A stretch of 64,000 bases of DNA. Origin: Chionis minor. Its lineage: Eukaryota > Chordata > Aves > Charadriiformes > Chionididae. Of this stretch, positions 28,101 through 43,100 are shown piece by piece. Position numbers and translations under genes: made by a program. Within the stretch, counting starts at the first letter, position 1. Every line of letters starts with the position of its first letter. The notes beneath the pieces are model-generated. The model searched no databases. It was given only the letters and a program-made list of their open reading frames with translations, and was not told the DNA's origin. The stretch covers positions 559,539-623,538 of the forward strand of contig VZSF01006559.1 of NCBI GenBank assembly GCA_013398295.1, read 5' to 3'.

Positions 28101-31100
28101 TAACCATTCTATGATTCCACGATCTGAGTTGTCAGTGTGAAACACTGCTGTTATCGTTAGGCAATTTACGCGTTCAGCCAGTTCTATGTATCTTGTGCTG
28201 TAGCATCAGTTCTCTAGCACTCGTCTTAGCAACAGTTAAAGCATCATTCAGGTCTATGCAAGACTTGCTATCTGTTTGTCAAAATGGGCTCAAGTTTGTG
28301 TACTGGATATCAGAAATAATCTTATTACAGTCAACTATAATAATTTGTGGAAGGAAGAAGTTTTGCATGGGTAGCAATAATACCTATTGATCTCAGTGCT
28401 GTACTACCTTGCTGTACAAGCCCAAACTAAATACTGTGCGAAAAAAGTGCTCTGTGAAACAGGTTTTTATATCTCCTCTCAAGGACTGCAGCCTGCTCAC
28501 TGTTACCTTTAACACCCTGCTGAGACCTGAGGAAGTACCTGGCATAGTTTGCTTCTACATCAACCTAATTCCCAGGGAACAGTCGGAAAGTAGGAAAGTG
28601 TGTGATTTAAGGTAGCTCACAACTAAGCTGAAATATGTTGTAAACAGACCAAAGCAAAGCACAAAATACATCTCCTCAATACCTTAACACCATCAACTAC
28701 ATAGCATTCCCAGACACACAGGTGGACACCTGAAAGTTGATAACCCTTCCTGGAAACAGGCTGGATTGGTCCAGATTTACCATACTGTAAGAGCTGTAAA
28801 TACTACCCTTCTTATTTAAAAATGACTTGAAGTAGAAAATTCATTATTCCTTCCTCTTCATTGTTATGAAAACATGAATGTTATTTTGTTTAGACTACGA
28901 GATGAGGAGGCAAACATGTAGCAATGTGAAATACACAATGCTATGAAAGCATTACAGAGAAATACAGACTTTTTATAATGATTCTAGTTTTATAGCAGTT
29001 GAAGATAGCAATATTCAGCAGTATTTTCAGAATAACAGGCTTTATAATTGCAGACTATTACCACAGCTTTGCATATGTTTATTTCCTGTGGGCTGTTTCT
29101 CCCTCGGTATATTCACGATATAGTCTTCAATATACAGTAAAGAATGAGATTCTGGATTCTGAGCCTCTCTCCTTTACACCCCCTTTGGCTGCTCCATATC
29201 CTCCAGGGCTGTTATGAATGGAAAGTGGGATAGACTGTAATCCAGTGCCTCACATTCAAAGACAGGGATAGTAAATCTCCATGAAACAGAACACGTCGTG
29301 GAAAAGAGTGACAAACATTTTCATTTGTTACATTTCTCTGGCATTTTAGTAGTTTTTAGCTGCTGTTAACTCAGAGTTCCCAGAAATAAGCCAAGCTGAC
29401 AGGCAGGCACAGAGCCGGGAAGCTGAAACAGCAGCCATGTGTGGGGAGCTATGGGAGAGACGAGGGGCCACGGCACCACCTTTGCTCTATGCCTACAGCA
29501 GAGAGGTGGTCCAGGGAATCCACAGGGAGAGTCAGGCTTCAGCCTGACTCCAAATGTCCAATGAGCTCTTGGGATTATTATTTCTTCTTTGAACTGAAAA
29601 CATTTTTGCTGCAGTTTTTGCAGGTTCCTGGAACAAAACTGTGTGAGAGACAGGTTGTTGGTTTCATGAATTCATGGCTAAGCAAGATAGAGAAAGCAAG
29701 ATCGAATGAACCTGCACGCTGTGATTACAAACAAAATAGGAAATTGTTGACATGGTTAAAAGGAACGGAAGCAACATCAGACAATAGTGATGACTAGTCA
29801 CAGTACCGGGACTATAGAACATGTTACATGGAATATGCAAATACATGAAAATGTATGAAACAGATGAAAATGCAATACTGCTGAGGTTCTACATGTCATG
29901 GTAAATATACGGAGATCAGCTTCTTAGTTAAATGTGGGCGTATTTTTCCCCTTTGCCATAGCAGTCATCTAGACTGAAAGACAATGTTGTTACCTAAGGT
30001 CACTCCCAAATATTGGTTCCACCCTTACAAGGCTTGCTTTAGCTCGAGGTGGGTCTGTAGTTGCTGAGGCAAGCTCTAGCAAACCCCTGTGTCTGCAGAG
30101 CCAGTGTCATGTTTTGGTGCAACAGGCAGGTTCTTATTACTATATATTTGCGTGTACTTTGGCTCCTGCTTTTATTTTCCTAAATGAAAATGCACTGGAG
30201 TCCCTACAGACAGAGCAAATAGCTGACTCATCTCAGACCATTGTTCGTTTTACTGGAATACAGCGTGCTGGAAAAATCAATGTGAGAGCTATTGATTTAA
30301 GTGGTAATCTGGAGAGCGAATCAGACAGCAAACCAGATAACAGCTCAGTGCAGTGGTGTTGTTAGTATCATATTACAAAACCTAATGGATGTCAAAGAGG
30401 TTTTCCATTTTGCTTTCAAAAGTATTTCTTTTTCTAAACCTGCTACACTAGTGTTTGTTAATTCCACGCTCTTATGTAGAATGCAATGTTGGCAAAAGTC
30501 AGTACCTGAAGATTGCACCAAATTAATCCATCATATTTTCAGCATGTTGTGATTTACCTCTTGCCACATTTTTTTCTAGGTATAGCAGCACTTTTAACTG
30601 AGGATTCATCACCTCTATTTCCCCTGTTAGCATGACTTTTTTCTTCTGTTACTCTTGGCCTTTTATGTCTGAACTTCACATTCTCTCATCCTTCTATAAC
30701 TTCCAATGCTCTAGTACACTAATCTTGGATCTCCATCACTTTCATTCATTTTAAGCTTTTCTTCATGTGAGGACGTTGGCTTGACCTTTGAAAAACACCA
30801 TAAAAACAACCAGAGGAAGGTTTCTCAGTTTAAAGAGTCACCAGTTTTACCTAGGGCAATCTTTTCCAGTCAGCTCTTATTGCATAAGACCTGTTTATCC
30901 TATTTACTAATCTGCTTCTCATTCTGTATGACAAAACCAAGAAGAAGCCTTTGGTACTTTTCCTCTGTATCAAAGTGAGATGCTCAACTGTTTTAGCACA
31001 AATATCCATCCATCCATCCATCCATCCATCCATCCATCCATCCATGGATAGCATCTTCAAAGATATCTTCATTATTCTGGTCAGTGGTTTAGAGGAGCCA

Positions 31101-34100
31101 TGGGAAGTCTTGCCAGATTCTCACCGTTTTTCCCTCACACTCTAAAGACTAAAATGGGCTGATAACCATTCCAGTTAGAGAGGGACCCAGTGGAAGGCAG
31201 CCTAGACTGCCAAGGCAGAAGCAGATTATACTTATCCCAGGTAATGATGCTTCCTTGGTGTCCCATTACTGCGTGAAAATCAAAAGATCACATTTGAATC
31301 TCAGAGCTAAAACTGCAGCTTTCCATCACGAGGCATACTTTGTACCCAGGCAGGTTTCCTTTTGCCAACGTAGTCACGTTTTGTTTTGTGTCTCAGCTCA
31401 TCCTTGAAAGGAAACACAGACGGAAGGGACAGGAAGCAAGGTTTACAAAGACAAACAGAAGACAGCCTGAGCTGTTCCCAAACCTGCATTGCTCCCTAGA
31501 GCTCCCAAGTCTCCATGTTATCCACCAGCTATCGCTATTAATACTAGCAGCTATTTAAATACCATCAAGGTCTCCCCCTGTGAAGGAAGTGCACGTTCCC
31601 AAGTGGTTTGAGGATTTCATTAGCAGTGAGCCTACTGGTGTGGATGTGCTAGAGGTCAGGGAAATAGGAAACCTTCACTCATCCTAGTGCACCCTGCAGG
31701 AGGCATTTAGTTCGGCATCAAGATCCTACTAATTTCAGCAGGCTTTAAAGAAAGTTCTTGCAGCTTGCTGTGTTCACTGGACCACCTTTGCAATTAGCTG
31801 CCACCAAATCATAATTAAAGTCTTTCCCCACAGAGGTGAAAGGTACGTTTGACTGTTTTCCCTCTCAACCTTTTGGGAAATACATCCTTTAAATTCCCCT
31901 CTTAATGCATTTTTCTTTGCATAGAAACAAAGACTTTTTTCTTGAGCTGGGCCCCAGCTACAACATTTGAAACAGGATTAAATCTGAGTTGTTATAAATC
32001 TAAGGAACATTCAAAGGCATCATTTTGGTTTGACTCATTAAAACAACTAGGACTCACTTGCTGTTCCCAAAGTGTTCAGACCCAGGGATTTGATACATGC
32101 ATAATTCTAGTATTTACAATGATGGCTGATATTAAATGAGCTCTTTCTAGCTTCTGCCATGAATTTCAGATGCTCGGCTTGTTTAGTGCCTGCTTGTTCT
32201 TCTCTCCAAAGAAAACAACATGCAGAATAAATGATTAAAATCATGATGTCCCTCCTGAAATATGTAATTTATTAGAAGCAATTAGTACAGTATGTGGCCC
32301 TCATCCAAATTTGTAACCCCTTAGGCCAGCTTGATGATGTCTGATGCATCTCATTACTTTGTGACTGAAGGTTAACAAGGAACACGGATAGAGTCTGGAG
32401 ACATAAAGGATTATTGTTAGTGTGGTAAGCACTGAGTTTGGAGCCCACGAGAATCATTGTGCAACAAAAATCTCAGGCTAAATTTACTTCAAGTGGCAGA
32501 GGAATGAAGTTTGTAAATCTTAAGCAGTGACTACAGAAACTTGTATAATTTTACAGGCTGCCCTCTTATATGGCAAACTCTGTGAAGAGTTTCTAGCACT
32601 AACTAAACAGAGTAAGAACAAGAAACATTCTATTATAGTAGAAAGAAAAATACTGTGTCTTCATGTGATTTCTGCTTCATACACTGGCTGAAATTGAATT
32701 TTTAGGAAATTATTATTAGCCACAATATAACGCATCTTACACAGTTTTCTGATCATCAAGCCCAGATTTGTGAAAATCCACAGACTGAGCTGCTGCTCAG
32801 TCAGATTTTTCTTATGTGGGTAAGTCACTTTGGCTCAGGGTATTACATTTTCCCAGTCTCTCCAGTCATGATCCTTTTTTTTTTTTTTAACGTGACTGTG
32901 CTGCACGTGAGCATGAGGCCAGAACAAGAGAAGGAGATGGTTTTCAACTGTCCTCTGAGTCCTGAGCGTGTGTTTCAGAACCCTTTACTTTTCCAGTGGG
33001 GTAAAGAGCTGCGATAAACACTGGGTGGATGGATGGCTAGGACTGCTCCATAAAAGCAGGCACAGCCCAGCAGCTGCAGCAATCCCCGAGGTCAGGGCTG
33101 AGTCCTCATCTAGTCCCTGAGCAGAGCTGCAGCGTTTCTGGAGCAGCATCTTTTCTTTAGCCTGGTGACACCCATTCTTCAATCCATTCCTTTTAGGTAC
33201 AAGATCCATCTCAATATGTCTTTTTCTTGGGTAACAGAAAGCAAAGCTGTGCCTCATTATTCGCCTGCGCTGCTCTTGTTTGTCCATGTGTTGCGACATG
33301 ACAAAGCTCCACTAGTGTGTTTAGCTTCATGGATGGAAGTCCCACAACTGCCCAGACCTCCTGAAGCACAGGGATAAGAAAATTCATGCTGCAGTCTTGT
33401 ATCATTGTGGTTTCTTTCCTTTTGCCTAACCAGGTCACTAAAGAAAGGTGTAGTTTTGGTTTCAAAACAAGTTCTTCTCTTTATTTATATGATATTCTTA
33501 GCCATATCTTAGTCAGAGTGCACCTCGATGCAACACAGCACTTAAGGTAGTATGGCCTTGAACAAGTTTCCTAGCTGTGGGACTGTTCCAAGATGGTACC
33601 TTGCAGTTCTTCATCTCTTTTTCTCACTCTCTCTACCCTCCTCTCTCCTTTGTCACACTTGTACAGTAGTATGATGAGAGTAGATACAATTAAAAAAAAA
33701 AAATTAGGCTAAATTAATTAGTGAATCACTGAGTTGGTGAATGGGATACATTAGATTGCTGCCATCTCAAGTTCAGTTGGCTGCCGCTGTTCTGCTACTG
33801 CCCAAAAAGCTGGCAGCCGTCGCTGCAGTCTGTATTTAATTTCTTACTGTTGGCAGCTTTGAATACATTTCATTTCACACAGCTGGCGGCTTCTGCTTCA
33901 AAATGGCTCTGGCCTCGGCTGTGATAAATACCACAGTACCTTTAGAGAGACCGAGGTGTTCAGCAGAGATTAAGCTTGACATCTGCTCTACAGCAAAACT
34001 GGGATGTTTGTGTTATAACTTGTCATCTGCCACTATTACCTGGCGTATGAAAAAGAAATGATTGAGCCGAGCACTAACGTGGGTCCCTAAATTGCCACGT

Positions 34101-37100
34101 GTTGTTTCGGGCCTGATCCAACACAGACCAAAGTCTAGGGGAGTATTTCCACTGACTTTATTCAGTTCAGCATGAACGCCACGTTATCTGATGGCTCTTT
34201 CTAATCTTCATGCAACGAATTCTAAACTAGCCTCTTTTTAAGGGTATGAATTTATTTTTATGATAGAAGGGTAATCTTACGAATGCCCATGGAACAGCAT
34301 TTATGACTTGAAAATAGTGTTATTAAGCATTGTTGTACTAAATATAGAGCAGTGTAAACATCATAGTATTATTAATTGCTTCTAAGCAGTAATAGACAAC
34401 ATTAAAAAGTCAATCTTTTAAGAGATAACACCATAAAATATTATAGAAAGAGAATGTGGGAGATTTAGTACCTATTTTAAAATATAAAGTAGAAAGCCCA
34501 GGAAGGGTAATGTGTTGTTCTGGTTACTTTATATCATAAGATGTATTTATAGTGAAATTCCAAAGATTTTGGCAGTGTTGTGCTCTGAATTGAAACAGCT
34601 TTTGAAGAAAAGATAATATTTTTGTGGGAGAAGATGTAAGGTTCTTATGAAGCCAGTCATTTGGCAGGGCAATTTTACTTCCTGGCTTTAGCTGTATGTT
34701 CTATGCTGGAGGTTAACAACCAAGCCACATGGCAGACACTGACTCCAGCAAGCCCTATTGTAATAAATAATAATTACCACTTTGTTTCATCTCAAGCATT
34801 TAAAATCCTGAATATAACCACAAGCAAGGTGACCGAATGAAGACCTGGATTGCATGCTGCTCATGTTCACTGTGTGGCATCTCCTGAGCTCCTGGACAGG
34901 AGCTGCAGGATCGTGCGCACAGCGGGGGCAAGTGTATTTGTCAGGTCCTCACCTCTCCTGCCACAAATCAGCCCCACTGGAGACAGCACGCTCCTCCTAC
35001 AGCCCTGCCAGGGGGTCTGGTCTGCAGGGAGACAGTGGGGGAGCTCGCTGCGTTTATATTGGGGTCTCCTGGAAATAGAGATAGGCACAGCATATATATA
35101 CAGAGGTACATCTCTAAGAAGTATTTTTCTAAAATAGTCCCCTTACTATGTGGGCTTGTGTCTCATTTAACTTACCCTTAAAAGAAAAGCCTTCCCTGCA
35201 TTTGTATCTAACTGCATATTTCTACAGTTCCTGTATGTTTATTAATGTCTCCTCTCCATCAAGTCAGATTCAATTTATAAAAATCTCTACCTCCAAAAGG
35301 CAGAGCTGTCAGAAGACAGCATGACAAGCTACAGTCAAGGCCAAGGTTCATAGTGGATTTGTATGGCACGAATGGCACCACCGCGCGTTAAGCAGTGACT
35401 GGTACAGCAAAATCACCCCACGACCTTCCAGCTGAGACTCCATCGGCTGTGCTGTTCCTCATGAGCATGTTTAAGTAGGCACAGGCTCACAGTCCATCAG
35501 CAGAGCTCCCACCACTCGCACTCACTTCTCCTGGGATCAGGGCTGGCAGGTTTGAAAAATGCAACCTTTTCCTTGAGAGCAGCTCCTGCCCACAAGCTGC
35601 TCTTCAGGGGCAGTAGTTTCCCATCAGTTATTTTACTTTCTACCACCAGGTTTCCTTCTGACCCAAAGATATGTCCAAGCAGCGTGTTAGCTTTGTGATA
35701 TCTCTGTCTCTGAACAATGTGGTCCTGATTTCTGCGGTTAGGCTAAGAGAGACCTTGCTTCTGATTCTTAGGGACCATCTGTGTTGGGTTTCTTGTGGTG
35801 GGGATGTAGTTTGGGGTTTTTTATGATTTGATTTTTTTTTCCCCCCTTTTGAAGTGGCGGCTTTTTAGTCTGAATTTATTGAAAAGCAAAAATTTTCTAA
35901 AGAAGGCCATGTGGTTCTCCTCCCCTCCATAATTTCTCCCTTCCCTCACCCCTTGGGATGCAACATTGCCCAGTTTAGCAGGAACACAGAGTTCCCAAAA
36001 CCATCCACCAGAGCTTTGGCATGGAGACAAGAACATGAGCAGCCTGAAGATTTCAACCACATCCTTTCAGGCCCACAGCTAGAACTGAATGCTCGCATGA
36101 ATTATGTGTGTGAATGTGACCAGAAAAACACAGGAAATACTGCAGCAAGCATATGGATCTGAAAAGGGATTCATTTTCCTGTGAGCTGCATGGGCCAGAA
36201 GGATGTTGTTTAAAAAGCTCTCATCTGGTGTAGCTGCTAATTTTTCTTGGAAAGGTGGCAGGATTTTTCAGGTTTTCCAGCGCTCACCCAACCTGTGAAC
36301 CAATGTAGTCCTGTGGATCTTTTATAGCCAGAAGAGATTATCAGCAGGGTCTGAGCAATCCACAGAGTAACTAATCTTAAGAATACATTTTAAAGAATTG
36401 AGGGATCTCATGACCACCCAGAAGCGGAAAAAGAGACTTAGAAAGTTTGCTGTGATTCTCTCAGCTGAAGATGCACCTTCACTGCATATGTTGCTCACAC
36501 AACGAGAAGTACATGTAAACAAGGGTCTGGTAAACCCTGGAAACAGTGTAGGTTCGCGGGCTACTCCCTGCAACGGCATCTTTCCAGGTGACAGAGACAC
36601 AGGACACACCAGGGTTACACCTGTACCTGGTGAGAAGCCGGAAAGGCATAGGAAACCCATGCACATCTACCCAGCTTAGCTGGGACTGTGTCTAGTTTGA
36701 GACATCAGACTCAGGAAAGGTGAGGCCAGTTGAATGGAGAGGAGCTGGAGGCAGTGAGAACCCTGCTGAAGAGAGGGGCAGGATGACCAGGGCGACAGAG
36801 CGAGCAGCTAACAGCGTACCCACAGGCTAGTTGTCCCCTCCAAAGGCAAAGGGAGGCAGCAGGTTTGGGGTTTTTTTCTTTTCTTTCAGGAATGAGGAGA
36901 AACTGTACAAATTCAGCTTTCAATCTTGCAATGCCTAAGGTAGCGGAGTTATTTAAAGAAGTCAATGGGATTTTTGGCATGCAGGCTCCCCCTGGTGACA
37001 CCTAAGTGTAGTGCCTTACCACTAACTGGTGAATTACTAAATGCGTTTAGCTAAAGAAGCACGTCGGAAATTTTTGGAAATAGGCAAGAAACGTTATAAG

Positions 37101-40100
37101 GCAAGGAGTGGAATTATAATAAAGTCTGACCGCAATTTACAATTTGCAACTAAAATCTGTTAGGTTATTACTACATTTCACCTGCATGCCACCGGTTTTA
37201 CCTAAATCCCTGGAGTGGTTAGAGCCTGACTTTTCTTGACAGTCTTAAAGAAGATCAAAAGTAAAAATAGTGTTATAAATAATTTTTTACAGAATCTATG
37301 ACTCTCATAAGAATGTGTCTAAACCTGTAGAGAAGCATCTACCTTCTCTGTACTTTGTCTATATTTTCCACAATGAAATTGAGTAAACTAATATTCTTGC
37401 TTGTGCTTTTCAGGGAAATTGAGAACAATATTTGTTTTTAGGCTCTGACTGTTAATATGAGTGCTAGATACTGTGCTTCCATGGTGTAATTACATTCTGG
37501 CTGTACTGGATGCCGGCTCTGGGGTATTTTGATGCCTTAGGCAAACCAGAAGAGGTAGGTTTTTCACACGCTCAAGTCACTCACACAATAAAGAGCCACT
37601 AAAGATTTTGCCCCTGATGTTTTGCTGCCCATGGCAACAGCAAAGTAAGCCTGGTTGTATCTACTGTAATGCAAATAGTTCATGGTGGCTGCATTTTATG
37701 TTGAATAACTGATTTCTTAATATCGGGTTTTAATTTGCCAGGAATCACAAAAGCTTAAATGTAAGAATTTGATGGGGTTTCAGTTGCCAATAAGCTTAAT
37801 GAGTTAAAATGAAAGCAGTTAAAATTAAAAATATTACTGAAGATGTCAGAATAAACCTTCTCTTTTCTCCTCTCCCAAAAGGTCAGTGCAGAGGCATTGT
37901 CCCAGACCCCTTCTGATGTCTGAGCTGGGACTTCTGGTTTGCTGCATTTGTGCATTTCCAGAGAAGCACTCTGGTTGTGTGTAAGCATTATTGTAGTAGC
38001 ATTGTTTTGCATTTAGTACTAAAGTACTAAATCATTTCACATTTCTTTTAGAGGTGGGGAAACCCACCTATATTGTTGTGCAAAATACCATAAAGTGCAA
38101 TGTTTTGCTCTGTCTCCCTTGATTCAAGGGATTTGTAGCCTTATCCTGTGAAAATTGTTCCTTGAGAGAAAAGTGATGCTGCTCTCTGTCTCTTGTTGAA
38201 GTCACTGGGGTTGAGCAGTTTTGGAGAACTGTTTTCCACCAGAAGTTTCTGATCTGCTGTTTTGTGGGAAAGGGTCGTTTGTTTTCCCAGATGCCGGGGC
38301 CAGGTGTCCCCCTTCCCAATTGCCATCTGACCAGCAAGTGTGAGTGAGCACAGTTGTCCCCTCGGTTAGGACAAACAGAGGTACTTGCTTCATCCCCTTC
38401 CTGCTGGCTGCAGCAGCGGGACTCAACAGATTGCCAGCCATCTCTTAAGGGTTAAAGGCATCAGCCTGCATCTGGGTGGACTTCCCAGCAGGAGGCCCAG
38501 CTAGCGGCATTCCAGCACTTGCTGGTTTGCTGGTGGTTCATTGCTGCTGAGACAGCCCAGCTCCACAGGGCCAGGTTCCACATGGCCCTCATGCTCCCAG
38601 CACCCTGCCAGGCTGCCTGCCTGGCCAGTGGACAAGGCCACCTGGCTGCCCAGGCAGGTCTCCCACCTCAGTTTCAGGTTGGTTAGGATCACACGTGAGC
38701 TTGGGGTCTCTGTTTGGATGTTGCTGTGTGCTGCAGGACCTCATGCTGTTCATTGTCCAGCTTTGATATCAAATCTCGGTCCCACAAGCGGTGGCACCAA
38801 CCAGAGAGCTGTGCTATCCCTGCTCCTTCAGAGCAGCCTGGTGTGCCTGAGAAGATTTCAGCACAGAAAAATATTTGCATGGTTTCGGATTTGATGATGA
38901 AATTAAGTAGGTAGAAACGATGAGACATCAAGCGGAGTGTAAGTTGCTCTGTCTGAAGAGCTGTAGCTGGGCACAAGGTCAACAGCAACGCTTCTGAGCA
39001 GATTTAAAACCTACAAACCTGTTGAAAGAGAAAAAGGAACTAGAAAAGATTGTCTTGTCCTAGGAGTACACTTGGTAGGAGAACAAGGTAGACAGTCAAG
39101 TTGCAAAATGCTCAGCAGCGTGAGGTCCTACAGCCACATGAGGGCTTGTTTCTCTCCAGAATCTAGCTGGCTCCCCACAGCTCACATCCATGCTACAGTC
39201 CCTTTTATGGTCCCAAACCATGGGGGTCATCCAAACTACCCAGCGGAAACAATCTGTGGCATATGCTACTCCCTAAACCAGGCTTGGAATTTTCTGGGTG
39301 AGAGCTAGTTGGCACGGACAAAACTGGGGACATGGCTGGTGGTCGGTCACTGCAGTAGGTCAGTGCCCAGAGCTGCCTCCTGGCACTCTTTAGTGTGGTT
39401 TTTTTCAGCTGCAGCCTCTGAGACTTGGGTTCTCAGGGACCAGCATGCACTTAGGAGTTAGAAGCACGGGTTCTTTGGAAAAGCCTGTGTTGAGCCCTGG
39501 GAATGGTATTGAAAATTAAGGAAATCTATCAGCCATCCACATCCCCTCTTCTATGCAGTTACTTTCCAGAATAGAGATGCAATTTTATGCTTAAATACAG
39601 TTATGTCTTACGAAATGGTAGTAATAGGCACGGTTCTCTTGGCTACACTGCTCTGTGCTAGAAAATAAGGAGCCTGTATGTAATGAGAAGACAAGAGTGA
39701 ATGGGCTCAAATTGAAATACAGGAAATTCAACATAAATGTAGACAAAACTTGGGGTTTTTACTGTGAGAGTGGTGAAACAGTGGAACAAGTTGCCTAGAA
39801 AGCCCGTGGGGTCTGCATCCTTGGAGATATTCTGAATAAAGTACTGGTCAACCTGCTCTAGTTGACCCTGCAATGAACAGGGGTTTGTACTAGACAGTCT
39901 GTGGAGGTACCTTCCAGCCTCAGCAATTCTGAGATTCAACAGCTGCTCTACTTACATATGATGTAAGTAATCATGACATGGTAGTGACAAGCACAGTGAA
40001 AACATCAAGCTGTGGCTGCTGATACCAGAACTTCACCTTTCAGTCTAATGGATGACATCTTATTTTGTGGCAATACTTCCCCTACGTCTGTAAAAGCATT

Positions 40101-43100
40101 CTTCAAATGCCAGTTTGTCTGGGCAATACTGCGTCCTTCAAAAATGTCTCAGAATCAAAGATCAGCACTAGGGCAGCCTGCAAGCCCCAAATAAATTAGC
40201 ACTTACCATGAGAAAAACCTCTCCAGCACCCAGGGGTGTTAGTGAAACCAGAGGAGGGTCTGGCTCTGATCTTCCAGAAACAGTCTGGTGCTCCGAGGTA
40301 GTTAAGCTGACTTGATTCATAACTAATACCATAGACTTTGCTTTGGATAGCCTGAAATGCCTGCTGCAGAGGGAGAGCGGAAGGATTTGAGCCATCTTCA
40401 GTTTTTCTCTTCTGAAATGGATCCCAGCTGCTTGAGATGATCTCAGCAGCTCACAGACACTGAGGGGGTGAAAATGGAAGAGGCTCATTCTTCCTGGCAG
40501 ATTCCTGCTTGGATGTAAGGACTACAGCTACAGTACCTGTAATATAAAAAAAGTAGTAATTGCTTGTTATTCATGTGCCACCCATGAAGCGACTGCGACA
40601 GGGATAATTTAATGTAAACACTGACCTATCAATCATTTGTTTAATCATCACAATGTTTTTGTAATTTTGAAGGTGTTTATAAAATACTTAAAAGAAGAGC
40701 TCATTTCAAAGTTTACAATATTACTGATGTCAGGTTGTGCTGATGCCAAAATCCCATCTCCTTTGTCATCGTAAGAAGGATCACAATGAAGATTATAATT
40801 ATAACTCAGTAGGGGATTCATCAGCAAATTAACAGAGAAGCTTACAGACTTCTGACAGAAACCAAACAGACTGGATTAATTAAAAGTGAAAGCCGCACAG
40901 CACATGGAAGTGTGACAGAGAAACACCGCCTTGGATTTTTGGCTGACCAGCAAAGATTTTACTCCTGTCTTCATTTTAAAAACTATAACTTGCTGAAAAG
41001 CTTTTTATCTGTACCCTAAAAATCTCAGGCTGCACAGAGTATTCTGCAAAAGATTTAAATCTGCCACTAACAAATCTTGTACTGTATCTGCCCCAGACCA
41101 CTGAAAGAAATAACAGCCACGAAAAGAATGACAAAAAATAAAAAATATGGATCCAGAATATAAACTGAAGAGAATGCTTAGGGTACCATGCCAGACCTTA
41201 GGGTGAAACAGAAGAAGCTGTGAAACAGCGAAAGCTGTTCAAGTGTTAGATGCAGGACTTCATTCACCCCATCATGTACTCAGGCTTCTGCTTCTAAGTA
41301 TTCCAGCCTCCCCTCCTCTGTCAGGGATTCTCTCCCCTTGGGATGAGGCAGTAAGTTTTTTCTCTTTAGGTTTCACAACATCAGAAAAATCCCTATGTCA
41401 GCCAAAATACAAAAAAGTAGAGCCACAGTGCAGTTGTCCAGGAAAAAGAGAGCAGCTGGACAATGCTGTCCGTTAACATTGAAGACAGATAAGAATGCCT
41501 AAAGGAAACTGAAATACAGCTGCTCAGAAATGGCTCGTGAAGTTGTGGAGGTGAAAACGTTTCATAAAGCATTTTCAGTAAGGTTTTGAATGCAAAAAAC
41601 TTAATTTCCTTTGTATTTTGAACAAACTGGTTTTCCTATAGCATGTCTAAATTTTTATGTTTAACAAACTAGGCAAAACTAAGTGTTTCGCTACTCTAAT
41701 ATTAAATGTTTTGGTGAAATGTTTTTTCCTTTTTTTCCTCATAAAGGAAATAGTGAAATTTCAGGGTTTTTTCTAATCCCAGGCAAGCAAAAATTGTAAG
41801 GCTCCAAGCAAGTGCAAATATTCAGCTGTTGAAGTCTGCTACTGTCATTTTTATAAATGCTCTGGCCTGAATCCATCATCAGGCATGGAGCTGCTCTAAG
41901 CTTGTTATAGGCTGCCAAGTGAAGAACCAAGTCCTGGAAGTCTCTCTCTCTGCTGACTGTATAAGGAACCACAGGCAGCTGCCTTCATTATTTAGGCACC
42001 TAAAGGTCGGTGGGTATCTGTGCTTAGCTACAAACCCAGGCTGCCCTCGGACATCCCGCAGGGACAGTTTTTATGTAGCCACAGCAGTGAGCAGCAAACA
42101 AGGGAAATAAAGCCCTGGGATGTGAAGGTAAAGCAAGGATGGTCTTGAGCACGTTACCTTGTTACAAGATTGATCATTACAACAGCAAGGAGCAGAATCT
42201 CATATTTTTGCACTTAAAATCAAAATAAAACCTTCTCAATGTCTAACAAAGAATTCTGCATCAGGCAAAAAAACTTTGCTGTGCAGCATGGCCAAAACTA
42301 GTGAGACTGTGGTGGCACTGGTCCCATGTAACCAGGGATGAGCACTTCCAATTTTTTAAAAAAGGGGCCATAATTAAAATCTTGGTGAAATCTGACCCCA
42401 AATTCTGTCTGCATCTAATCTGTGACAGACAGTTAAATTTAACTGCTGGTCCTTGTATGATAAGCTAATTACAGCTGCTATGTACCTGGACGCTTGAATA
42501 TGGATGTGGTCTGATACGTCTCATATCTCCTCAAGTCTGCCGTGGTGTTCAATACTGCAGAAGTACCTATGTCCCCTCGACTTTTAAGCTTGCCTTTTAT
42601 CATTAACAGAATTCTATAAATAAAAAAACATTTCCTCCTACACAGGTTAGTTAAGATTTGCAGAGAAACTTTCTGAGTAAGCCTTATCTGCCCGAAGGTA
42701 GCTCAGGTGCAAAGGCTTACCTGAGGAGTACAAATAGGATCAGGATGAGAATCCTACTCACAATATTGAAGTTTACATCTATAAATGGCCCTAGGATTAA
42801 AAAACCCCTTCCTTGCCATCCAGAGACCCATCCAAACACAAACATATGGTGAGTTAAATATTTGTTTTCACAAAGGCAATGGAGCTATTCTCTTTCATTT
42901 ATGTACATTCTTTTTTGACGTTGCTGCCTTTTTTTTTTTTTTTAAAAAAAGGGAAATCTACAAAATCATCTTCTCAGAAAAAGAGTCAAGCAAAGGAGTG
43001 AAAAAGTGGTTCTTATTGTTATCAGTGGTTCTGCCACACATTGAGATTTTATTTTGCAGCATAAACTTTCATCCCCCTGGTTTACTAATTGAGGCATATC

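Noticed and set aside
30851..31072. Minus-strand ORF with DGWM repeats
   Set aside because: The repeat peptide is only the ATCC microsatellite read in frame.
33470..33640. Possible further MIR-like fragment
   Set aside because: Only a weak resemblance over about 25 bases (GGCCTTGAACAAGTTTCC), with no ordered flanking blocks.
35768..35870. Possible LTR start (TGTGTTGGGTTTCTTGTGG)
   Set aside because: It recalls the 5' end of some avian endogenous retrovirus LTRs, but no second LTR, TSD, primer site or internal sequence is visible and similarity ends within about 25 bases.
36322..36679. Region open on both strands (93 and 114 codons)
   Set aside because: No recognisable family on either strand and no splice context; treated as chance.
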